From Amoebophrya sp. AT5.2 (Eukaryota; Sar; Dinophyceae; Syndiniales; Amoebophryaceae): DNA of 13,479 nt. Below the pieces are notes generated by a model, which worked only from the letters and a program-made list of their open reading frames with translations, was not told the origin of the DNA and made no database searches. Positions 1 through 7,290 of this stretch are shown here, one piece after another; the first letter of the stretch is position 1; each line of letters opens with the position of its first letter. The stretch is from assembly GCA_005223375.1 (NCBI GenBank), contig RXOD01005549.1:1-13479 (forward strand), given 5' to 3'. Both the position numbers and the translations under genes were made by a program.

Positions 1-2
1 CA

Positions 3-2103
3 TCTAAGTTCCGAGAGTTTTCTAGATACGCGGTCTCGTACGAGTTGGAACGGAGCTTCCTGAAGCCCGCGGTAGAGGCGGGGCGTGCGGGTGAGCCGGA
101 TGCAGCTGCAGCAAGTGCGACGTCGAAGAGTATCCAGCTCCCGCGCGATCCGGTGAACGTTCACGTGGCGAGAGGAGGAGGAGGAACAGGAGGGACAACA
201 GCGTCCCCCTCGTCGGAGCCTCCTGCCTGTTGGATCGCAGATGAAAAGCTTCGCAAGGACTTTGAGGTTTTCACGTGGGACCCGGCTGTGGATGATGTTG
301 CGGGAGGTAATGCGAAGCTCAGGCTCGGTCTGGGCTTCGACGAAAAGGATTTTGATTTCGCTGCCGACGTCGAAAAAGACGGAAGCGCGCAGCTCTTGCG
401 CGATAATCCCCAGCAGCAGGACAAAATATTTCTGGGGCGCATCGTGCTTCTGAACGTCCAGAAAGACACGTGGGCAGCGCGCCAGAATTTACAGAGCGGC
501 GACTCCGTGCACGTTCTGGATCCTAAGCAGGGCTGCAAGTTGAAGATAGACATGGAGTTGCATCAAAAGGACGCTAGAGTGCCGAGCGCGGATCTCCGCC
601 CCCAGCCGCTCAAGGTGGTTGCGACCTACGCTATGGCGAAGCGACTGCTCACTTTCTCCGGTGCGGATCAGGGTAGCCGCGGAGCACCAGTATTTTCGTC
701 GCTACCGAAACTTCCCCTCTTTCCCATCCAGATTCTGCGGCGAAAGTCGTACCTCCCGACGAACGTGCTGCCGTTGTTGTACCCGGCGCGGTCGCTGTTG
801 GAATCGGGTGCCAGCGCTGCGCCGACGGCAGTAGAGCAAGCGCTCCTGCAGAAGCATCTGAGCGGTGGAACAATAACAAAAAAGGCGAAAGATAGGGCAA
901 GTGCTGGTGCTCAGCCGGCCGTTGTACGACTGGCGCTGCAGTGGCACCGACTGCTGCTACCAGTGGCTCACCGGCCGTGGACAGTCACGTTCGACGCGAA
1001 AACTGCCCCAGCTTTGGCTCCGCTTCTCATGCACGGCTCCGCGCAGCAGTCGCCCGGAGAGTATCTGGGCCAAACGCTCACGTTCGAAGCTAAAGCGACG
1101 GCTCGCGTCAGCCATGGATTCCTAACGCTGCGTGATATCGAGGCAAGCGAAACCCAGTGTGACAAGCGCAGCACAGACTTTCTGCAGTACCTCCAAGAAG
1201 CACGGCGGGAAGCGATCGACGAGCAGTACACAAATAGAGGAACAAAGGCAAATCATCGCTTTGATTCGGGCAGCGCGCGCGCGATGTTCGAGGTGCTTTG
1301 GCAACCTACACCGGGTCCGGGAGTAGTTGTGCTACAGTCGCACGAGTTGATTCGCGAAGTGCTGTGGAGCCAGACGCGGGCGGAGCGCAAGAGTACGGAC
1401 CCCTTCGCCAAAATACACTTGCTCGCCTACCGGGCGCACGACTTGCCGCTTCCTGGTCAGAACGGGAAAATGGGCAGGAGCAAGCGTTGCGATGGCCCCT
1501 TCCTCCCGGAGGCGCTGCGCGAGTACTACCTAGAATCCGCCTTTCCGCCCTCCCCGAGCCAGCCACAGCCGCCGGAATTTTCGCAGCGCGACAGGTCAAA
1601 CTCCTATTGGTATGTTTCTCCACCGAAAGGGAAAGCGAAAGACGCACCTCCAAAGCTGGACGAAAACAGCTTTGCGTGGCGGGGCGTCCCCCTGTTTTCG
1701 TGTCCGGAAGCGAGTCCGGTAGACAGCCAGGAATTTTTATGGATGACGAAGATTGGTAAAAAGGAGATCTATGCTGGTGCAGAGCACTTGTTGCTCCCCT
1801 CTGCAGTCCGGTTACCCAACGAAAGCGCAAAGTGCTTCAATCCATTTGCTAGTGGAGCGGAATCGTCCTTTCCACGGGACACCACACTAGCACCGCACCT
1901 GCCGTTCGCGGCTTTCGATGCGGTGGAACTGATGGACCCCATTGCGCCTGTGCAACTCGCCAACACGGAAGCGGACGCTGTTGAGGTCGAAGGGTACGAC
2001 AGCGAATTGCACCGCTTCCACATCGAAAAAATCCACGACGAGATGCTCCGCGCGTACGGAAAACACCCCGCAGTAGAGGGGCAGTTAGAAAGAACCCAGG
2101 GTA
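3..2103 (+). CDS. Gene A, long exon; 5' end cut by window edge; unknown protein
   Basis: The reading frame is open from the first complete codon (position 3) with no stop, so the gene starts outside the window; the TTG at 45 is not a credible start. About 700 residues are visible. A Gly-rich linker lies at visible residues 58-65. Much of the rest mixes hydrophobic and charged residues like a folded protein, with a probable beta-rich part around residues 125-215. The end is Glu/Arg/His-rich (for example FHIEKIHDEMLRAYGKH). I see no signal peptide, membrane helix or known motif, and I do not recognise the family. Without splicing the frame ends at TAG 2148-2150, giving 715 visible residues. I prefer a splice donor at 2104 (GTAAGC) or 2101 (GTAGTA). 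Both leave the same codon phase, and two protein-like exons follow. Coding is near certain; the exact 3' boundary is less so. Confidence 0.8.
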
Positions 2104-2465
2104 GTAAGCGGCGGGGTGAAAACTCTCGCAGAACTCTCGCAGAACTCTAGAAATCATACATTTTGTTTTCCCCGATGAGCAACTGAATCATTGCAAAAAA
2201 AACCCACAGATTAACAGGCGACTTGCGGAGGGTGCCGGCTGCGTGCGCTGGATAGTGGAAGCGAACGATTCAGGATGAAAAGGCTCGGGCCGAATCGCTG
2301 CCTGGGGGCTTGGAAGCTTCGAAGTGGAAAGGTGATGTATTCTAGTGCGCGGAGTGCGCTTTGTCATTGGAATACGTTTCAGCCAATTATACATGCATGA
2401 CGCTTTCTCAATCTTGTTTCTCTTTCGCATAAACAATTAAGCGCAAACACCACCTTCATTGTCAG
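2104..2465 (+). other. Predicted intron 1 of gene A
   Basis: The donor is GTAAGC at 2104, close to the eukaryotic consensus; GTAGTA at 2101 is an alternative in the same phase. The 3' part carries a long pyrimidine tract (2402-2427) followed by two AGs, ending at 2441 and 2465. Both are compatible with phase 1 and differ by 24 nt, or eight codons. Of the seven codons between them only one ends in G or C, against about 69% in the exon that follows, so I prefer 2465. The intron contains the stop codon and tandem repeat that otherwise end the long frame. This comes from sequence inspection only, without transcript evidence. Confidence 0.5.
2121..2148 (+). repeat. 11-nt direct tandem repeat, about 2.5 copies
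   Basis: The unit AACTCTCGCAG occurs at 2121-2131 and 2132-2142, and a partial third copy starts at 2143. If translated it gives a repeated Arg/Thr/Leu tail just before TAG 2148-2150. If the splice model is right it lies inside intron 1. An 11-nt unit is not a multiple of three, which fits non-coding DNA better than protein repeats. Confidence 0.85.
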
Positions 2466-2573
2466 CGCCGCGTCCAGTCGCTGCCGGCCGGTTTGTTTGG
2501 AAGGACTGCACTCTCCGAAAGCTCGAGCCCTACACGCACGACGGCGTCACCCGAGGACCTGCATTCGCCCTTG
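2466..2573 (+). CDS. Gene A, predicted internal exon
   Basis: This 108-nt exon is read in the frame starting at 2468 (the split codon is completed by 2466-2467). It gives about 36 residues that look like folded protein, including VWKDCTLRKLEPYTHDGV. About 25 of 36 codons end in G or C, like the long frames. It is bounded by a pyrimidine-rich AG acceptor and a good GTGAGC donor at 2574. The phases match both neighbours (phase 1 in, phase 1 out). A competing frame (2466-2657, ending TAG) is also open but would need no second splice. The exon is too short to recognise by itself. An alternative acceptor at 2441 would add eight residues. Confidence 0.5.
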
Positions 2574-2611
2574 GTGAGCTGCGCTGTGTCTGTCTCACGA
2601 GAATCGGCCGC

Positions 2612-2625
2612 GTTCAAATTTGAAC
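2612..2625. repeat. Perfect 14-bp palindrome
   Basis: GTTCAAATTTGAAC reads identically on both strands. It is flanked symmetrically at two bases' distance by GGCC (2606-2609) and GGCC (2628-2631), so the whole 26-bp stretch is a near-perfect inverted repeat. It lies in predicted intron 2 of gene A. It could be a binding site for a dimeric protein or simply chance; it resembles a tRNA T-loop box, but no tRNA cloverleaf surrounds it. Confidence 0.7.
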
Positions 2626-2682
2626 AGGGCCTGGCACGGTCTCGCGCTGATAAGTAGAACCTCTATAATCGGCCAGCTTGCA

Positions 2683-2698
2683 CTCTCCCCCCGGAGAG
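2683..2698 (+). repeat. Short GC hairpin
   Basis: A six-base stem CTCTCC / GGAGAG encloses a CCCC loop, followed directly by an A-rich run. It sits in predicted intron 2 of gene A. It is a small structure with no clear role. Confidence 0.4.
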
Positions 2699-2910
2699 AA
2701 AAATCATGACTAAGACAAGAATCAAAAAGAATACCCTGGCAATGTTAGCTGCGCGAACGCAGTCGAGTTTGTGGCTGCTGCGAAAACGTGGAATCGGAAG
2801 TCCGCCGCAATTCGTCCTCGTGTCATCTGCTGCGAGGAGAACGCAAGATCGTGATCGGAGTGGGGCTCCTTCAGAACGTCTTTCTCTTTTGTGCTTCGAC
2901 GTTCTTTGAG

Positions 2911-2990
2911 ATGAAAAGTGGATGAGAGCAGACGAGAGTGCTGGACGAGCGTGGAAGGCCTGCGAAAATCTAATATCCAAGACCACGTAG
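2911..2990 (+). CDS. Gene A, predicted last exon and stop codon
   Basis: After the acceptor at 2910 the split codon is completed by bases 2911-2912. The frame then reads about 25 residues (EKWMRADESAGRAWKACENL and a few more) to TAG at 2988-2990. The peptide is a plausible amphipathic helix with no low complexity. The other two frames meet a stop within five codons. Joined to the upstream exons, the visible part of gene A would be about 762 residues instead of 715. The match of phase across two introns is the main support. Confidence 0.45.
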
Positions 2991-3185
2991 CGCCTACGCG
3001 TTAGCGCACTGCTGCGCTTAACTTCATCTAGCAACAAAAGTCCGTCTCACCACCAGCGTCATGCACAAGTGTGGCGCGTTCTTGCACTCTTGATCTACTA
3101 CGCGCCCGAGGCTCATACTATCTAGAGAATGAATGAAGCGCTGCAGCATCTTCTTCAAACGCGGTAGCTTTACTGGGGCCGCTTC
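2991..3185. other. Spacer between genes A and B
   Basis: This stretch of about 195 nt follows the predicted stop of gene A. It has no TATA box or clear polyadenylation signal. It contains three closely spaced ATGs near its end: 3129 (followed by a short frame), 3133 (a 97-codon frame to 3426) and, at the border, 3186. The ATG at 3133 is a serious alternative start for gene B, described in that entry. Confidence 0.4.
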
Positions 3186-6100
3186 ATGGGACCCCACAAA
3201 AATAAACGATGCGCGGGCGGCGCACGGTCTGCGGGCGCCAGCCGCTACGCCCGACCTGGACAAACGCGCTCGCTGTACTTTTCATCTCCTCTTCGCCGTG
3301 CGGGTGCTTCTGGTAGCGCCAGCTATCACGCAGACCCAACGCGACGCCCCGCGGACACGAACCATTCGATTTTTGCTGGCGGACCTGGGATCGGGGGCAC
3401 GAGGGTCGAAGGCGGGGCCGCCGTGACGGGTCGACGCGATGCAGCTTCTGCTCGGCGTGCGGTTTTCCAGCAACTCGCAAGTGCATTCGATATGGATGCG
3501 CTTGACAAAATCATCGACGCCGAAAGCAGCTCGCCTGGTCACGGGTCCGTCGGCCGCCCCGGCCGCGATCCTCATCGGCATTGCGATGACCACAACGGCC
3601 GGCAATCCTCGGTGAGGAGAGACTTCTTCGCGCCCTTCGCCAGCGGCGGATCGTCCGCGTCGCTTTCTTGTCGCGCGGCAGGGGCAGGCGGAGCTGCGCC
3701 GAAGCAAACGGGTCATCAGGATCAAGCTGGTGTAGGGGCCACTTCCTCGGAACACGTCATCCGCAGCACGCATGGCAGCAGGAGCAACGACAAGGAACCA
3801 ATCGTAATCCCGGTGACGTCGAACAAAGGCAGTCGTGGGTTTTGTCCTTCACGTTGTCGCCGGCAGGAGGTAGGGGAGGCGAAAGTCGCGAAGAGCCTCT
3901 CTCCCGCGTCACGGAGTCGCGCTGAGCAAATCGATCGCGAGAGGCAGAGCCGCAGAGCAATGCTGTTCCCCGAAAGGCACCTTTCTCAAATTGACTCGCG
4001 GACAAGCTTCGCCCAGGTCGAGGCATCATACCACCAGAAAACCAGCTGCTCCTTCGGCATTTTGGCGGCCAGGCAGGAGTGGGGCCGCCTCCTGGCAGTT
4101 AGAGCCAGCCATTGCCAAGAGCAGCAGACGGCCACGATCGACTGCCCCCCACCTGTGACGAGTGGGGTCGGCACGTGCAGCAGCTGGCGCTCGACGATTG
4201 CCCCTCCTACTAGCGCCTCCCGCGACCACGAGCGCGACGCATCTTCCGGGCCGCGTGATGAAGCCGAACTACCTGAAGATGAAAGCAGCACTGTCGGCGG
4301 AGGTAGTTGTACTGCTGCCAAGCAGGAAAACTGCGTCGCTCCACGGAAGAAAAGCGGAAAAAAAGCACGAAATCAAATCCACTGGCCAGCCAGCCTCGCG
4401 GAGATGAAAGTCGCCAAAGCAAATGCCGCGAAGAGCTCAGCGGATCAGCCAGGACAGCTGCATCGTCAGGAACCTGCCTTTCAGCGTCCTCAGACGGCAG
4501 GACTCCTGGCCAGCAACAGCGCTGGAGATGGAGAACCGAGGACGGGCGCCGCCAACGAAGATGGAGACGAAGGCTTCTCCGTCCCCTTCGTATTCGAGCT
4601 GGACGACGAAAGCCCGTTGCTGCCGCCGTGGGTTTGCGACGAGTTTTCGGACGCAGAAGTGGCTGCCGTTGAGGCGTTCTGTCGCGGGGATAGACCCGCG
4701 TATGTTCAAGAGAGGCGGCTTTTTCAGAAGGTGGGGAACTTCTACTCCAGCGCGCTCGACGAAGAAATGGTGCGCAGAATCGCTGACAGCGAAGAGGTAG
4801 TTGTGCGGCACGAGGTGGATGCGACGGATTGCGGTGCGAAACTGTCCCAGCAGCGACAGGCTGACGGTGAAGCAACCGCGGATGGTGCCGGGCGGAGTAG
4901 TACCAGCGACGACGCGGACCAGAACAAAAACAACGCAGGCGCCGGCTCTGGAAAGCCTGCGGCGTCGAGGAGTGCTCACATTGTAACAGAGCTCGTAGAG
5001 GCTCTGGTGCTGGGAGAAGGGACAGCGAAAAAGGTTTCGGACAGCAAAAGAGTGCGCAAGCAAGCGGATAAAAAAAAGCTGGGGGCGAAGGCGGGTGGCG
5101 GCGTCGGGGGCAGTGCTGACGCTGTGGTGCGTATGGGAGAGAGGTGGGCGAAGACGTCGTCTGCGCCCGAAGCTGCTGTCGTGGAGGGAGCTAAAAACAG
5201 TTTGGGCGCAGCTACTTCATCATCTGCGCGGAACAACAAGACGGGGCTGGAAGACGCCGGGACCACTAGTAAAACTGCGGCGGGCCATGGCGGTACTCCG
5301 CACGCACACAATTTTTTCGCGACACCTGCAGCGCAGCAGCCCGGCCATCTGCCCCTGCCGTCTCCTGTTGATGTTGTTGACGGATATGCAAACTTCTGCG
5401 GCGCCCGCCTTCCAATCATCGGCGGACAAATCGATATGCGCGCGCATAGTTTGCCTCCACCACTGCAGGAAGGCATCGGATCGACGACCACCGTGTGCGG
5501 GGCATCAATTCAGCGCCAGCGGATGCGACCACCAGCCGGGGAGGCAGGGACAGTGGGGGTCGAGGACGATGCCGACACGGGGCCAGGCGGCGTTGCCGAC
5601 ATGCAGTCTCGTTCACTTTCTGCAGAGCAAGCTTCGCTGAGCCTGAGTCAAAGCCAGAACAGCACCCGCGCGCTGTCTCCGAAGCTAGCCGCCAAGATTG
5701 AGGCGGCGCTGGAAGAAACGAGAAAAAAAATGAGCAAGAAATTTTCCCAAGGTGTCGACCGCAAAAACAAGTTTGTGTCCGCCGTCACGAGCATTTACTG
5801 GACTGAGCTGTCCATGGAAGAGGAAGAACCACCAGACAAACAGAACGCTTCCGCGCCGGCGCCGCGGGGCAATTATGCGGATCCACCCGGACGACAAAGC
5901 GGAAAAATCCAAACCGCCGATCTTCATGAGAACGCCGGCAGCACGCCGATCGGATGCGATGTAGCTGCTTCTGCGCTCGTGACCCAGCAGCAGGGACGAA
6001 ATGCGACTCGCGATCTCCGGCAAGCTCTGAACGAGTTGAAAGATGCTGCTGCCACCGCGCCGGCCGACGAACCCACGGCGACGAGTACTGGCGCCGACCG

Positions 6101-7043
6101 TCTGTTCCGGAACCACACGGACATGGAGCTTCTGCCAGGAGGTATTCCTTCGGCGTCCTCCGCCTCCTCATCATCTATAGGCGGCGGCGTCGCTGCGGCC
6201 GGTTGTTCTGATTCAATCGATCAGAAGAAGCATGCAGTTCGGGACAAGTTCGACACCGCACTCGACATCGCCGCGAAGCAACTGCGCATCGAAGTGGCCG
6301 CGGATCACGGCCGGAACGAAAGCTCGACCGGACGAGCGGCGGACATCGCTACCACTGGCGCGACATCTGGGGCGGCCGGCGCAGCCGCGTCGTGGGGCCG
6401 GGGCCGGCCAGCAATGGAATTGAAGCGGCGCTGGAAAAAGTGGGAAAGAACCCACGACCTTGGAAGGCTCGGCGCGAAGGCCGTCGCGCCGTCCAAGCTG
6501 ATCGCAAAGAGCGAAAGCGATCTCAAGGACGCTGGCGATGAAGATGTAGGCGAAGACGAGAAAGATGAAAACGAAAGCAGTGGCGATTCCGATTCGGATG
6601 CGGAGCGTAGTGCTGGTGGGAAAAAGCAGAGAGTCGCCGCTTTCGATTCCGACGAAATTCTGGGCGCAGCGGAAGAGGTCGATATGGTGAAGACCGGTTG
6701 CGTCACCATCGCGATCTTGAAGCGAGCTCTTGCCGCAGCAGAAGCGAGTGAGACGACAACGCGGATTGCGTTCGTGATTGTAGTTGACAAGGGTGGGCTC
6801 CCCGGCGCGTACGTCGTTGCGGTCTGGATGTTGCGCCAGGTTCGACGGCTCAAACGTCTCGGATCCCGCTTGAAGATAGTGCTCACCGTCAAATGGTGCA
6901 GGCAGCACGCGATGGCGACGTGTTCAAAAGAAGCTGTCGCCGTGGCAGCCTCCCACAGCGGGAATTTCTCTAGCATCGAGAAGGTGGAGGACAAACTAAG
7001 GAGCTGGATCGCATGCCACAGACAAAGAACGTACTGCGAGCGT
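3186..7043 (+). CDS. Gene B, coding block 1: large, mostly disordered unknown protein
   Basis: From ATG 3186 the frame stays open for 1,286 codons to a GTATGT donor at 7044 (or to TGA at 7077-7079 if unspliced). The first 450 residues are Arg/Ser/Gly/Ala-rich and probably disordered. Residues 464-553 (FSVPFVFELDDESPLLPPWV onward) form the most compact, acidic and aromatic stretch. Residues about 830-865 and 1050-1100 are Lys/Arg-rich predicted helices. Residues 1112-1142 are an acidic Asp/Glu/Ser tract. The last 120 are hydrophobic and well mixed. No known domain is recognised. The start is uncertain. ATG 3492 (MDALDKIIDAE) lies 21 nt after a TTTTCCAG acceptor ending at 3470. ATG 3133 could reach the same acceptor, in phase, through a donor at 3313 (GTAGCG). 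The core frame from 3471 on is secure; it probably continues into block 2. Confidence 0.75.
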
Positions 7044-7290
7044 GTATGTACCTCCCACCCAGTTCAAATTCATGCTTGATTGTCTTTGAAAGTAAAAGCG
7101 CACGTCGGAGAAAAGCATTGAGATTGACCTTGACGCAGGGCGTTAGATGTCGGCTGTATTTGTGCAAGTGATTAAGTTATTAAAGGCTGGGAGGACCTCC
7201 AGTGCCAGTCCTGCTCGACGGTTTTTGGATCGATGACGTGGCCCCCAGCTGGCGACGGAGACAACTCCGTCTTTATTTCTTGTTGTTCAG
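7044..7290 (+). other. Predicted intron joining gene B blocks 1 and 2
   Basis: The donor GTATGT at 7044 matches a classic 5' splice site and follows a complete codon (phase 0). The acceptor at 7289-7290 follows the pyrimidine tract TTTATTTCTTGTTGTTCAG. Reading resumes at 7291 exactly in the frame of block 2, and 17 of the 27 codons between 7291 and ATG 7372 end in G or C, as in coding sequence. The intron is 247 nt. The alternative is an intergenic spacer in which block 1 ends at 7079 and block 2 starts at ATG 7372. In that case the same AG could be a 5'-UTR or spliced-leader acceptor. An ATTAAA at 7179-7184 could then serve as a polyadenylation signal. Confidence 0.5.
7254..7271 (+). repeat. 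Perfect 7-bp hairpin abutting a pyrimidine tract
   Basis: GACGGAG (7254-7260) and CTCCGTC (7265-7271) pair perfectly around an ACAA loop. A T-rich stretch follows at once and leads to the AG at 7290. It could present or hide the 3' splice site, or mark a transcript end in the separate-gene model. Confidence 0.6.

Larger units (their letters stand above)
2574..2910 (+). other. Predicted intron 2 of gene A
   Basis: The donor is GTGAGC at 2574. The acceptor is the AG at 2909-2910, preceded by a strong pyrimidine tract (about 2878-2907). The length is 337 nt, similar to intron 1. It contains a perfect 14-nt palindrome (2612-2625) and a small GC hairpin (2683-2698). A 67-codon frame inside it (2706-2909, +) and a 124-codon frame opposite (2663-3037, -) look like chance openings. 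Confidence 0.5.

Noticed and set aside
2612..2625. Possible tRNA T-loop box (GTTCAAATT).
   Set aside because: No acceptor, D or anticodon stems can be folded around it.
2706..2909. 67-codon + strand frame starting MTKTRIKKNT.
   Set aside because: It ends in the pyrimidine tract that fits a 3' splice site better, and its content is unremarkable.
2663..3037. 124-codon frame on the - strand with a hydrophobic C-terminal segment (tail-anchor-like).
   Set aside because: It lies opposite the predicted intron 2, last exon and spacer, and the hydrophobic run is the complement of an A/T-rich AAGAATCAAAAAGAA-type stretch. No supporting signals.
3201..3206. AATAAA as a polyadenylation signal for gene A.
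   Set aside because: It is over 200 nt past the predicted stop and beyond ATG 3133 and 3186; the same hexamer also occurs inside coding block 2 near 11846.
6213..6994. Long - strand frames (231 and 229 codons) opposite the end of block 1.
   Set aside because: They are mirror openings of the GC-rich coding strand; two overlap each other in different frames and neither resembles a protein family.
6974..7171. Alternative terminal exon in another frame (66 codons, after a TTTCTCTAG acceptor) with a donor at 6687 (GTGAAG).
   Set aside because: It is phase-compatible, but the main frame through 6687-7043 is open for 119 codons with clearly more GC-ending codons, while this frame has fewer than half. 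Not excluded without transcripts.
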